This document shows, in pieces, positions 42,756 through 52,087 of a stretch of 64,000 nucleotides of DNA. The first letter of the stretch is position 1; every line of letters begins with the position of its first letter. Below the pieces are notes generated by a model. That model saw only the letters and a program-made list of their open reading frames with translations. It was not told where the DNA came from and searched no databases. This stretch comes from a virus. The translations under genes were made by a program, and so were the position numbers. The stretch covers positions 46,969 through 110,968 of IMG/VR virus record IMGVR_UViG_3300032313_000518; one strand, written 5' to 3'.

Positions 42756-45700
42756 ATGAGTGAATTATCTAACTTTTTAGTAGAAAGCATATTAGGAGAA
42801 TCTGTCGAAATGGAAAACGTAATAGTTGTCTATTCCGGCAGATTTCAACCGTTTCATAAAGGGCATTTCGCCACATACAAACAACTTGTATCAAAATTCG
42901 GAAAGAATGATGTTTATATAGCAACATCTAACAAAACCGATAGCCAAAAATCTCCATTTGATTTCAGAGAGAAAAAAACTATAATGACTAAAATGTTTGG
43001 TATTCCATCAAACAAAATAGTTCAGGTTAAAAACCCATACCAACCAACGGAAATTGTAAGTTCATACGATGCAGCTAAGACTGGTTTAATAGTTGTAGTT
43101 GGTGAGAAGGATGAGCAACGTTTAGGTGGAAACTATTTTACTCCATATAAAGGTAAGGTGGAGATGGGATATTTGGATAAAGGATACGTTTACGCTTCAC
43201 CATCACAATCAAACCCAATTAGTGGAACTGATGTTCGTAATTGGTTAGGTAATGGGACTGATGAGGAAAAAAAAGAAGGATTCTTAAAAGCTTATCCAAA
43301 GTTTGATGCAACTGTTTTCAAATTCATTACATTAAAATTAAGAAAACTTTCTGAAGATATTAACTTAGATGTAAATGTAGGTGATACTCTTTTAATGGGT
43401 AAGTTTAAGAATAAAAGAGTAGTTGTAAAAAATATTGATAAAGATGAGCATGGTATGCCAACTATCAATGGTAAGAAAGCAACAACATTTAGAATACCAC
43501 CAAAATCAAATCTATTTAATGAATCATCATTAGGCGGATACTCAGCTGAAGCAGGTGAGCCTGAAACTGGATATGTTGCGGATGGACAAAAAAGATTGAT
43601 AAATAAAGCAAAACCAGAACCTTGGTTTAAGCAAGGTGGATATAAACAATTACATGTACCACAGGGTGATTGGATTAGAGGTAAAGGTAAAAATAGAGAT
43701 AACGATTCAACATTTAGAAAAGTTTACTATAAAGTAACCAATATAGATACGAGTGATTTGGACCCTGCTAAAGACCCACATAAAGTTGAAGATTGGAAAG
43801 AAGTAAAACCAAAGAAAAAAATTAAAAAACCAAAAAGATTTTGGGAAGATACTGAATTGGATACAAACTTATCATTAATATCCGAAGAGGATTTAAATCA
43901 AATAGCAGAAGATTATATGGCTGCATTGGATGAAATGGGACTTGGTGGAGGAGCTGGTGTAGGTTTATCATTGCCAGGTGGATTCATAAATGGAGCACCA
44001 AAAGCAGATGATGTTGCCAAAGTAAGTAAGAAGTTGAAGAATAAAGGAATGAGTGGGTATGAGGAGATTGATGAAGATATTAATTCCGATACGATAGAAT
44101 GTTCAAATTGTGGATGGGAATGGGAAAAATCTGAAGGTGGTGAACATCCATATACATGCCATAAATGTGGTAATGATAATTCCGATGAACCAATAGAAGA
44201 TTTAACGGAGATGGCTGAAATGGCTAAATCTGATTTAGACCAAGTTGAAAAATACGCAGATGCCCAATTATCTCCTGAAGATATTGAGTTGGGAAAAGAG
44301 AGTGACCATTTCTTCCAAAGATTAAATGACCCTCGTAATGGTAAACAAATATCTCCAGCTGAACTAACTGGTTTCTTTAAGAGATTAGCAAAAAATAAAA
44401 AGAAATTTTTAGATTTTATAAAACAATATAAGGAGTTTGTTGTTAAAGATAAGAGAACAAACATTAACATTCCGTTTATGGCAGTAGCAAACAAATTGAT
44501 TGCTAAAACCATAATGAGAAAAGATGATTTCAAATCTTCAACACCCGTCTATGTAACGGAACAAATACTAAACGAAGGTGGAGCTTATGGACACATGCAT
44601 CATCCGTTTGATATTGAAATGAACCTTACGTTCTCTGACCTAAAGAACATTGTTAAGAAGGCACTTACTGGAGATTTGGATGTAGCAAGAGAAAAGACAG
44701 ATGGACAGGCATTGGCAATCAGTTGGGTAAACGGAAGATTAGTTGCAGCTCGTAACAAATCACATCTAAAGAATAAAGGTGAGGGTGCTATGACAATAGG
44801 ACAGGTAGCAGATAAGTTTGGTGGTAGAGGTGGATTAACCGATGCTTACAACTTTGCTATGAAAGATTTATCAAAAGCAATTGGCTCATTATCCGAACCA
44901 CAAAGAAAAAAGGTATTCAATGATGGTAGTTCGTTTATGAATTTGGAAGTAATATACCCAACATCAGTAAACGTAATTCCATACAACCAACCGCTATTAG
45001 TATTTCACGGAACATTTGATTATGATATTGATGGTAACATAACTGGTGAGAACCAAACATCAGCAAGAATATTAGCTGGTATGATTAAGCAGATAAATGC
45101 AAGTGTTCAATCCAAATACACAATACAAGGACCTCCAATGCAAAAATTACCAAAGAGTGAGGATTTAACAAAACTACAATCAAAGTATATGAGTATGATA
45201 TCTAAACTACAAAGTGAGTTTGGGTTATCTGATTCGGATGGGGTAGCTGATTATCATCAAGCTTGGTGGAGTAACTTTGTGGATAAAAACGCAAAGGGTT
45301 TAGATGCACAAGAAAAGATTGGTTTGGTTAAGAGATGGGCATTTGGTGATAAAGGATTCAGAATAGCAACAATACAAGACCCTAAGTTAAGAAGTTGGGC
45401 AGATAATACCGAAAAGAAAGACCAAGCTAAAATAGCAAAAGATAACCTAATGAAATTTGAAGAAATATTCTTAGGAGTTGGGGCAGATGTTCTTTCATTT
45501 ATGGAATCCGTACTTACTGCAAATCCAACGGAAGCAACTAAACAAATGGTAGCTAGATTGCATAAGACGGTTGATGATGTTAGAAAGTTGGGAGACCCTA
45601 AAAAATTGGACAAACTTAAATTAGAATTGCAAAGATTACAGGCGTTGGGTGGTTTTGAAAAGATAGTTCCAAACGAAGGTATCGTATTTGTATATAACGG

Positions 45701-45767
45701 AAACACTTACAAATTAACAGGAGCATTCGCTCCACTTAATCAGATATTAGGTCTTTTTTACGAATAA
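42756..45767 (+). CDS. Multidomain protein: NMNAT-type nucleotidyltransferase, zinc ribbon, ligase-like adenylation domain
   Basis: The protein has 1003 residues. A short N-terminal peptide (SELSNFLVESILGESVEMEN) precedes the nucleotidyltransferase domain, whose GRFQPFHKGH (residues 28-37) is the HxGH adenylyl-transfer motif and NPISGTDVRNWL resembles the second, ISxTxxR motif of NadM/NadR enzymes. The middle carries low-complexity Lys/Pro modules and a zinc ribbon (C449, C452, C468, C471). Residues about 615-1003 contain REKTDGQALAISW with K647, the K-x-D-G lysine of the DNA/RNA ligase superfamily, and FMNLEVIYP as the motif III acidic strand. NAD synthesis plus nucleic-acid repair is a tempting pairing, but neither activity is shown. 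The N-terminal ILGES could be a prohead protease site. Confidence 0.68.
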   Translation: MSELSNFLVESILGESVEMENVIVVYSGRFQPFHKGHFATYKQLVSKFGKNDVYIATSNKTDSQKSPFDFREKKTIMTKMFGIPSNKIVQVKNPYQPTEIVSSYDAAKTGLIVVVGEKDEQRLGGNYFTPYKGKVEMGYLDKGYVYASPSQSNPISGTDVRNWLGNGTDEEKKEGFLKAYPKFDATVFKFITLKLRKLSEDINLDVNVGDTLLMGKFKNKRVVVKNIDKDEHGMPTINGKKATTFRIPPKSNLFNESSLGGYSAEAGEPETGYVADGQKRLINKAKPEPWFKQGGYKQLHVPQGDWIRGKGKNRDNDSTFRKVYYKVTNIDTSDLDPAKDPHKVEDWKEVKPKKKIKKPKRFWEDTELDTNLSLISEEDLNQIAEDYMAALDEMGLGGGAGVGLSLPGGFINGAPKADDVAKVSKKLKNKGMSGYEEIDEDINSDTIECSNCGWEWEKSEGGEHPYTCHKCGNDNSDEPIEDLTEMAEMAKSDLDQVEKYADAQLSPEDIELGKESDHFFQRLNDPRNGKQISPAELTGFFKRLAKNKKKFLDFIKQYKEFVVKDKRTNINIPFMAVANKLIAKTIMRKDDFKSSTPVYVTEQILNEGGAYGHMHHPFDIEMNLTFSDLKNIVKKALTGDLDVAREKTDGQALAISWVNGRLVAARNKSHLKNKGEGAMTIGQVADKFGGRGGLTDAYNFAMKDLSKAIGSLSEPQRKKVFNDGSSFMNLEVIYPTSVNVIPYNQPLLVFHGTFDYDIDGNITGENQTSARILAGMIKQINASVQSKYTIQGPPMQKLPKSEDLTKLQSKYMSMISKLQSEFGLSDSDGVADYHQAWWSNFVDKNAKGLDAQEKIGLVKRWAFGDKGFRIATIQDPKLRSWADNTEKKDQAKIAKDNLMKFEEIFLGVGADVLSFMESVLTANPTEATKQMVARLHKTVDDVRKLGDPKKLDKLKLELQRLQALGGFEKIVPNEGIVFVYNGNTYKLTGAFAPLNQILGLFYE

Positions 45768-45794
45768 TTTTTAACGTTTTTTCCAAAAAGTATA

Positions 45795-45802
45795 TACTTA
45801 TA
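45795..45802 (+). promoter_or_regulatory. Late-promoter-like box, variant TACTTATA
   Basis: One base differs from the common 8-mer. It ends 23 bases before the ATG at 45826. Confidence 0.42.
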
Positions 45803-45825
45803 TATACGAATATATAGGAAATAAT

Positions 45826-46515
45826 ATGGCAAAAGAATTCAATCGAAAGTACATGCATCCGACTCGTAGAAAGTTATCGGATATGGTATTACGTGGGCAG
45901 GAATATGAAACAAATGCACAAATCTCATTATCAGTAAATCCAGAAGCTAATATTACTAGAGAAGTTGGAGAAACTTGGACTGATTCAAATGGAGTTCAAT
46001 GGGAACAAAAAAAATGGGGTAAGGAGCAAATATCATCATTAAGTGAAACAATGTCTAGTGTAAGAAATTACCTATCAGAACTTAATAGATGTAAAGGTAC
46101 TGAATGTAAAACAATCAAATTAGGTAGAGTAGATAAAAAGTTAATATCTAAAACAGGATATTGTACAACTTGTCTTGCTAAAAAAGAATTTGAAATAAGA
46201 GTAGATGGGTTGTGGGATGCGTATGAAACCTACAAATTAACATCAAATATGATTGACCACGGAACTGATGTACTTGCTCAATTTAATCAAGCATATAAAG
46301 ATGCAAGACAGGAATATGAGTATGTAAACGAAAATGGTACAACTGAAAAGTGGACTATGGAAAGACCTGTTGAGGAATTAAAAGCAGAAATATTGCTTGA
46401 AATTACCAACGTAGAAGCTGAAGTTGCACAAGTTACAAAATTAAGAAATGAAGCTTGGGAGTTACTAAAAGATAAAAATTACGATTTAGTAAAGCCACCT
46501 AAAGATTTAGTATGA
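45826..46515 (+). CDS. Candidate small terminase subunit or terminase-linked zinc protein
   Basis: The protein has 229 residues and overlaps the large terminase start by ATGA, the usual place for a terminase partner. A four-cysteine site (C89, C94 in RCKGTECK; C113, C116 in YCTTCLAKK) may bind zinc. The C-terminal half is helical with a coiled coil (residues about 175-215, LKAEILLEITNVEAEVAQVT). The gp16 proteins of T4 have a central coiled coil for oligomerisation but no zinc site, so homology is not shown. The assignment rests on position, size and coiled coil. Confidence 0.5.
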   Translation: MAKEFNRKYMHPTRRKLSDMVLRGQEYETNAQISLSVNPEANITREVGETWTDSNGVQWEQKKWGKEQISSLSETMSSVRNYLSELNRCKGTECKTIKLGRVDKKLISKTGYCTTCLAKKEFEIRVDGLWDAYETYKLTSNMIDHGTDVLAQFNQAYKDARQEYEYVNENGTTEKWTMERPVEELKAEILLEITNVEAEVAQVTKLRNEAWELLKDKNYDLVKPPKDLV

Positions 46516-48104
46516 GTAACGGAATACAACAAAAGAAATCTCTAAAGCAAATCATAGGAGAAGAATACATAAAGTGTGCTAGTGACCCTATCCACTTTAT
46601 GAAGAAATATTGTATGATTCAGCATCCGGTGAAAGGTAAAATACCATTTCATCTATTTCCTTTTCAAGAGAAAACACTAACCGAATTTAAGAACCATAGA
46701 TTTAATATCGTTCTTAAATCTCGTCAAACTGGTATCTCCACATTATCAGCAGGTTATGCGTTGTGGAGTATGTTATTCAATACGGATTTTAACGTATTGG
46801 TTATTGCAACAAAACAAGAGGTTGCAAAGAACTTAGTAACAAAAGTAAGAGTAATGTACGAACTATTACCATCGTGGTTAAAGGGTGGTGCATTGGAGGA
46901 TAACAAACTCTCACTTAAATTACAAAATGGTTCACAAATCAAAGCAATTGCTTCCTCACCTGATGCAGGACGTTCGGAAGCCCTATCACTACTAATATTT
47001 GATGAGGCAGCTTTCATTGATGATATCGATGAGATTTGGAAAGCAGCTCAATCTACACTATCAACGGGTGGGGCGTGTATTGCCCTTTCAACTCCCAATG
47101 GTGTGGGTAATTGGTTTCATCAAACGTGGAGTGATGCAGAATCTTCTATAAATCCATTCAACACAATTCGTTTACATTGGACAGTTCATCCAGAAAGAGA
47201 CCAGACGTGGAGAGATGAGCAAGAAAGATTGTTGGGAAGAAAAGGAGCTGCACAAGAATGTGATTGTGACTTTATTTCATCTGGAGATAACGTAATTGAC
47301 CCAGAACTCTTAATGTTCTACAAAGAAACTTATGTTCAAGACCCTGTTTCAAAAGGTGGTATAGATAATAACTTTTGGAGATGGGAATATCCTACATCAA
47401 ATGCATCTTATATGGTTGTAGCTGACGTTGCAAGGGGAGATGGTGCCGATTATTCTACTTTTCACGTTATGGATATTGTAACTGCAACTCAAGTTGGTGA
47501 ATACAAAGGTAAGATGGATACAAAAGATTTTGGAAATTTGTTAGTAGCAATATCAACTGAATATAATGATGCACTATTAGTAATTGAAAACGCAAACATT
47601 GGTTGGGCAACAATACAACAGGTAATAGATAGAGGGTATCGTAACCTATTCTATATGAGTAAAGATTTGAAATATGTAGATGTTGAGAATCAATTAAACA
47701 ATAGATACAGAGCACAAGATAGAGGATTGGTTGCTGGTTTTTCAACAACATCAAATACAAGACCTTTAATCATATCAAAGTTGGATGATTATTTCAGAGA
47801 GAAATCCGTTATAGTTCGTTCATCTCGATTGATTGATGAATTGTTTACATTTATATATTCAAGCGGTAGAGCACAAGCTATGAAGGGTTATAATGATGAC
47901 TTGGTAATGGCATTCTCTATTGGATTATGGGTAAGAGATACCGCACTTCGTTTAAGACAAGAAGGTATTGATTTAACAAAAATGGCAGTAGCTGGAATTA
48001 CTGCAAATACATACGAAGGTGTGTATTCACCATCTAATATGGATGAGAATCCTTGGAAGATGAGAGTGGGTGATACGTTCGAAGATTTATCCCAATGGTT
48101 ATAG
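46512..48104 (+). CDS. 17: Terminase large subunit, gp17-like
   Basis: The protein has 530 residues; T4 gp17 has 610. ATPase domain: Walker A-like KSRQTGIS at residues 69-76, Walker B LLIFDEAAFIDD near residue 162, and STPNGVGNWFH as coupling motif III. Nuclease domain: VADVARGDGADYSTFHVMDI near residue 305 gives the first catalytic Asp, VIENANIGW near residue 360 the Glu, and GYNDDLVMAFSIGLW near residue 462 the last acidic pair. It powers DNA packaging through the portal and cuts concatemers. It overlaps the candidate small subunit upstream. Confidence 0.94.
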   Translation: MSNGIQQKKSLKQIIGEEYIKCASDPIHFMKKYCMIQHPVKGKIPFHLFPFQEKTLTEFKNHRFNIVLKSRQTGISTLSAGYALWSMLFNTDFNVLVIATKQEVAKNLVTKVRVMYELLPSWLKGGALEDNKLSLKLQNGSQIKAIASSPDAGRSEALSLLIFDEAAFIDDIDEIWKAAQSTLSTGGACIALSTPNGVGNWFHQTWSDAESSINPFNTIRLHWTVHPERDQTWRDEQERLLGRKGAAQECDCDFISSGDNVIDPELLMFYKETYVQDPVSKGGIDNNFWRWEYPTSNASYMVVADVARGDGADYSTFHVMDIVTATQVGEYKGKMDTKDFGNLLVAISTEYNDALLVIENANIGWATIQQVIDRGYRNLFYMSKDLKYVDVENQLNNRYRAQDRGLVAGFSTTSNTRPLIISKLDDYFREKSVIVRSSRLIDELFTFIYSSGRAQAMKGYNDDLVMAFSIGLWVRDTALRLRQEGIDLTKMAVAGITANTYEGVYSPSNMDENPWKMRVGDTFEDLSQWL

Positions 48105-48122
48105 TGTTTTAATATTTTTACA

Positions 48123-48130
48123 TATTTATT
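48123..48130 (+). promoter_or_regulatory. Late-promoter-like box, variant TATTTATT
   Basis: One base differs from the common 8-mer. It ends 24 bases before the ATG at 48155. Confidence 0.45.
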
Positions 48131-48154
48131 GTATATATCAAAATACTATTTACT

Positions 48155-48592
48155 ATGATTAAGTTAAAATCTTTACTGAACGAAGATGAGTATATTGACC
48201 AAGCATATGCTATGGGTGATACTCCGCAAGATAATCCAATTGATGATTATGATGAATTGGATGTTGAGCAAGAAGATATGGATGATTTTATTACATTCTT
48301 AAAAGGGTACTCAAACGAATTGGATGAGGCGAATTGTAATTGTGTATTTGAAGCAGAATATCAGGGAAGAGAAGTAAAGTTGGGTAAACCGATGCAAGGC
48401 GATGTGAAGAAATTTAAGGTCTACGTCAAAAACCCAAAAACAGGTAAGGTGATTAAGGTGAATTTTGGACAGAAAGGAATGGTTATTAAAAAAGACAATC
48501 CAGCAAGAAGAAAATCATTTAGAGCAAGAATGAATTGTGATAATCCCGGTCCAAGAACAAAGGCAAACTATTGGAGTTGCCGAAAATGGTAA
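48155..48592 (+). CDS. Small head-region protein with a conserved Cys/Trp-ended basic domain
   Basis: The protein has 145 residues. The N-terminus MIKLKSLLNEDEYIDQ looks like a capsid-targeting peptide ending at an L-x-E protease site; an acidic stretch follows. The C-terminal 65 residues (KVYVKNPKTGKVIKVNFGQK; NPARRKSFRARMNCDNPGPR; YWSCRKW) form a compact basic domain that I recall from T4-like marine phages, where it occurs near portal and protease genes. It is probably a DNA-binding or head-packaged protein. The portal gene follows 11 bases later, on the same transcript. Confidence 0.62.
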   Translation: MIKLKSLLNEDEYIDQAYAMGDTPQDNPIDDYDELDVEQEDMDDFITFLKGYSNELDEANCNCVFEAEYQGREVKLGKPMQGDVKKFKVYVKNPKTGKVIKVNFGQKGMVIKKDNPARRKSFRARMNCDNPGPRTKANYWSCRKW

Positions 48593-48603
48593 AATAGAAA
48601 ATT

Positions 48604-50367
48604 ATGGCAGAAGTAAATGATGATAGAAGTTTTTTTGGTAGATTAAGAAAGTTATTCTCAACACAAGCTGTTGTGCGTATTGATAAAGACGGTAGACGTA
48701 AAGTTGTAGATACCGATGAGAGACAATTCAATACAAACTTTATGAACCTACGTGATAGGTACACAAAGTTACAAAAATCATTCTACGAACAACAAGGTGG
48801 TGCACAATCAATGGCATATGCACAAGTTCGCAGAGAATTATTCAGAGATTATGATGCAATGGATAATGACCCGATACTTTCATCGGCATTAGACATTTAT
48901 GCCGATGAATCAACTACAAAAGATGAGTATGGTGAGGTATTAACAATCAAATCATCTAACGAAAATGTAAAAGAAGCATTACACAACCTATTCTACGATG
49001 TAATGAACGTAGAGTTTAACTTATGGCCTTGGGTTCGTAATATGGTTAAGTATGGTGATTTCTTTTTGGCATTGGAGATTGGTGAGAATGCTGGTATTGT
49101 AAACGTAAAACCATATTCAACATATAATACTGAAAGATTAGAAAATACTGACCCACAAAATCCTAACTATGTTAAGTTTAAAGTGGAGTTGGATGAGATT
49201 GGTAAAAAAGAATATGAGAACTATGAAATGGCTCACTTCCGTTTACTTTCAGATACAAACTTCCTACCATACGGAAAATCAATGTTGGAAGGTGCACGAA
49301 GAATTTGGAAACAATTAACTCTTATGGAAGATGCGATGTTAATTCATCGTATTATGAGAGCACCTGAAAAGAGAGTATTCAAAATTGATATTGGTAACAT
49401 TCCACCGCAAGAGGTTGATAACTATATGCAAAAGATTATCAACAAAATGAAAAAAACTCCATTCGTTGATAGAAATACAGGAGATTACAACTTAAAATAC
49501 AATATCCAAAACCTTACGGAAGATTTCTTCTTACCTGTTAGAGGTGGAGATAGTGGTACATCAATTGAAAACATTAGTGGTTTAGAATATACTGCAACGG
49601 AAGATATTGATTACTTAAAGAACAAATTATTTGCTGCATTGAGAGTACCAAAGGCTTACTTATCATATGATGAGAACGTAAATGGTAAAGCAACTCTTGC
49701 GGCAGAGGATGTTCGTTTTGCAAGAACTGTGGAAAGAATTCAAAGAACGGTGGTAAGTGAATTAACTAAAATAGCAATTGTTCACTTAGCAGCTCAAGGT
49801 ATTGATGATGCTGAAATGGTAAACTTTGAATTAACTCTTACAAACTCATCTACAATCTATGAGCAAGAGAAAGTAAATCTTTGGAGTGAGAAAGTAAGAT
49901 TGGGAACTGATATTAAAGCAATGAATATGTTATCTACGGATTGGGTATATCATAATGTATTTAATATGAGTGAAGAGGAGATAAATACTGAAAGAGCTAA
50001 GGTAATATTAGATATCAAAGATAGATTTAGACACAACTCAATTGAACAGCAAGGTGAAGACCCGGCAAATCCACCAAAACAACAAAATGTGGAGCAGGAG
50101 ATAGAGGAGTTGAAATTGGGTATGAATCAAGACAAAGGTGGTAGACCAAGAGAAGGTAATACTTATGGTAAAGATAAGCATCCATATGGTAGAGACCCTT
50201 TGGGTGATAAAGAAAATCACGGAGAAAGAAAAAGAGAAAATAGAAACATACCAAGTGCAAAATTAGCAAAAGAATATGTGAATGGAATATCAGCTAAAAG
50301 AAAGGTTTTGATTGAAAAATCAGGTATGTTAGATGAAAAAAATCTATTAGATGACACGAAAATTTAA
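48604..50367 (+). CDS. 20: Portal vertex protein, gp20-like
   Basis: The protein has 587 residues; T4 gp20 has 524. PILSSALDIYADESTTKDEY near residue 95 and the following IKSSN are typical of T4-type portals. RVPKAYLSYDENVNGKATLA near residue 355 followed by DVRFARTVERIQ is the conserved crown/wing signature. The C-terminal 80 residues are Lys/Glu/Gly-rich and probably disordered. The dodecamer forms the DNA entry channel and nucleates prohead assembly. The terminase gene precedes and the protease follows, as in T4 gene order 17-20-21-22-23. Confidence 0.92.
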   Translation: MAEVNDDRSFFGRLRKLFSTQAVVRIDKDGRRKVVDTDERQFNTNFMNLRDRYTKLQKSFYEQQGGAQSMAYAQVRRELFRDYDAMDNDPILSSALDIYADESTTKDEYGEVLTIKSSNENVKEALHNLFYDVMNVEFNLWPWVRNMVKYGDFFLALEIGENAGIVNVKPYSTYNTERLENTDPQNPNYVKFKVELDEIGKKEYENYEMAHFRLLSDTNFLPYGKSMLEGARRIWKQLTLMEDAMLIHRIMRAPEKRVFKIDIGNIPPQEVDNYMQKIINKMKKTPFVDRNTGDYNLKYNIQNLTEDFFLPVRGGDSGTSIENISGLEYTATEDIDYLKNKLFAALRVPKAYLSYDENVNGKATLAAEDVRFARTVERIQRTVVSELTKIAIVHLAAQGIDDAEMVNFELTLTNSSTIYEQEKVNLWSEKVRLGTDIKAMNMLSTDWVYHNVFNMSEEEINTERAKVILDIKDRFRHNSIEQQGEDPANPPKQQNVEQEIEELKLGMNQDKGGRPREGNTYGKDKHPYGRDPLGDKENHGERKRENRNIPSAKLAKEYVNGISAKRKVLIEKSGMLDEKNLLDDTKI

Positions 50368-50385
50368 CAAATAAAAAAAGGTTTA

Positions 50386-50393
50386 TATTTATA
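50386..50393 (+). promoter_or_regulatory. Late-promoter-like box TATTTATA
   Basis: Exact 8-mer, 41 bases before the ATG at 50435, a longer leader than usual. Confidence 0.48.
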
Positions 50394-50434
50394 TGTGTTA
50401 CTATACGGTCGTAAGTTAAATATAGGGTAAATAA

Positions 50435-51316
50435 ATGAAAAAAATAAAACATTCCAAGTTCAAAAATACTGGAGTGTTATTTGAATTATTAGTAAGACAA
50501 ATAACATTAGAGGTATTAAACGGAGACAAAACGGAAAATGCTAAAAAGATAGTTAAGGAGTTTTTTGCTCCTGGTACGGAACTTAATAAAGAGTTGCGTT
50601 TGTACGAACTACTTTTAAAAGAAAAATATAATACGGAAAGTAGAGCAGAGAAATTTGTAGATACCGTATCGCAAGCTCACTCAAAATTAAATGAGGGAAA
50701 GTTAGCTAAAGAAAAATATGGTTTGATTAAAGAAATTGGTGCTAAATTTGAAATAGAGCAATTCCTTTCATCACCGATTACTAACTACAAAGTATTAGCT
50801 TCAATATATAAAGTATTTGAATCTAAAAAATCGGAAAACTACGATATCAAAGATATATTCAATTCAAAGATTACCCTGATTGAAAACATCATAGCAAGAC
50901 CTGCTAAAGTAGAAGCAGTTAAAAATGTAGAATCCGTTAAATTAATGGAAACCTATTCTCAACAAGAAAAAGATTTACGTTTATTGACTTATAAAATTCT
51001 TGTTGAAAGTTTTAATAAAAAATATACTAATTTAGATGAAAAACAAAAAGGTTTGTTAAAAGAGTATATTAACAATATGAGTAACACAACAAAATTCAAA
51101 GATTATGTTGCCGTAGAAATTCCTAAAATTGCAAAAGAGTTGAGATTAATCGAAACTAAAGTTTGTGATAAAGTAACTAAAATCAAATTATTAGAAACAA
51201 TTTCAGTATTAGAAAAAATGAAGATTGGAAAGACTGTTTCTGATTCTCAAGTTTCATCTATTATGCTTTCTTATGAATTAGTTAAAGAATTAAAAAACAA
51301 AGTAAATGGAAAATAA
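50435..51316 (+). CDS. Helical head-region protein
   Basis: The protein has 293 residues, almost all alpha-helical and rich in Lys and Glu (KIKHSKFKNTGVLFELLVRQ start; LRLLTYKILVESFNKKYTNL). I recall similar proteins between portal and protease genes of marine T4-like phages, without a tested function. It overlaps the next ATG by 11 bases. A prohead core or assembly role is inferred from its place in the operon that leads to gp21. Confidence 0.62.
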   Translation: MKKIKHSKFKNTGVLFELLVRQITLEVLNGDKTENAKKIVKEFFAPGTELNKELRLYELLLKEKYNTESRAEKFVDTVSQAHSKLNEGKLAKEKYGLIKEIGAKFEIEQFLSSPITNYKVLASIYKVFESKKSENYDIKDIFNSKITLIENIIARPAKVEAVKNVESVKLMETYSQQEKDLRLLTYKILVESFNKKYTNLDEKQKGLLKEYINNMSNTTKFKDYVAVEIPKIAKELRLIETKVCDKVTKIKLLETISVLEKMKIGKTVSDSQVSSIMLSYELVKELKNKVNGK

Positions 51317-51872
51317 ATTAAGAGAAATAATCAGAGGTTTAGTTAGAGAAATTCAATCCGAAAAAGAATTGGAAGAAATGACTGGAACTGGTGCAGTTGC
51401 TGGTTATGATACTCCAAACGCATTTTCTAAACCCGGTCAAAGTGGAAAGAAAAACAATAGATTGGCCAAAGTTACTGGTGGAACTGTTGTAGATGATTTA
51501 GAAGAAGCTAAGATAAAAGAAAATATGGGTGTATTAGATTTACAACCTGAAAAAGCAAAACCAACTGCAACTCCTGCGAAAGATGAAAATGATAAAGATG
51601 ATGAAATGGCTAATGTATCCTCAATGGAATTAGTTGAAAATCGTTGGTTAGAATTAAAAAGAGAAGATGCTTCTCCGCAAAAGAAAATAGCAGTAGGATT
51701 GAGAAGTGTAAAATCTCAATTATCAGAAATAGAAAAATTTGTTAATTGGTATTCAAGATTAAAAACTGAAAACAATTTGGACAGAACAGGTTATTATAAA
51801 AGAACATATAGTAACTTAAATACTATCAAAGAAAGATTAAATAAAATAGCGGAGAAAATCCACTCAATGTAA
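51306..51872 (+). CDS. Head-region protein with a TGAVAGYDTP module
   Basis: The protein has 188 residues. An N-terminal amphipathic helix ENKLREIIRGLVREIQSEKE is followed by GTGAVAGYDTPNAFSKPGQS, a phrase common in proteins of marine T4-like head clusters. A Lys/Asp/Glu-rich linker leads to a C-terminal helical pair (AVGLRSVKSQLSEIEKFVNW). EMTG, VDDLEEA and LVENR contain possible protease sites. It is probably a core or packaged protein; no enzymatic motif is seen. Confidence 0.6.
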   Translation: MENKLREIIRGLVREIQSEKELEEMTGTGAVAGYDTPNAFSKPGQSGKKNNRLAKVTGGTVVDDLEEAKIKENMGVLDLQPEKAKPTATPAKDENDKDDEMANVSSMELVENRWLELKREDASPQKKIAVGLRSVKSQLSEIEKFVNWYSRLKTENNLDRTGYYKRTYSNLNTIKERLNKIAEKIHSM

Positions 51873-51873
51873 T

Positions 51874-52080
51874 ATGGCAGGAATAACAAAACAAAGACTA
51901 AAAGAATTAGTTAAGGAAGTAATGGTAGAAGAAACTGAATATCAGGCATTCTTCCAAAAGGCATTAGATAAAGCTGGTAAATCTATCCCATCTATGAGTG
52001 ATGATGAAAAAAAGGCATTCTTTGATAAAATTGATTCAGCTTGGAATGGTAAGGGTGAAAAATCCGAATCCGTAAAATAA
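51874..52080 (+). CDS. Small head-region protein
   Basis: The protein has 68 residues. The first 20, AGITKQRLKELVKEVMVEET, form an amphipathic helix ending in V-x-E-E, like the targeting peptides of neighbours. SIPSMSDDEKKAFFDKIDSA followed by WNGKGE is a module I associate with short proteins of T4-like head operons. It starts one base after the upstream stop and ends seven bases before gp21. It is probably packaged with the core. Confidence 0.58.
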   Translation: MAGITKQRLKELVKEVMVEETEYQAFFQKALDKAGKSIPSMSDDEKKAFFDKIDSAWNGKGEKSESVK

Positions 52081-52087
52081 TAACAAA

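Noticed and set aside
43913-44533. Minus-strand frame of 206 residues
   Set aside because: It lies fully inside the multidomain 42756 gene, covering the zinc ribbon region, with Ser/Leu/Pro-rich shadow composition.
45257-45706. Minus-strand frame of 149 residues
   Set aside because: Fully inside the ligase-like domain of the same gene; no independent signal.
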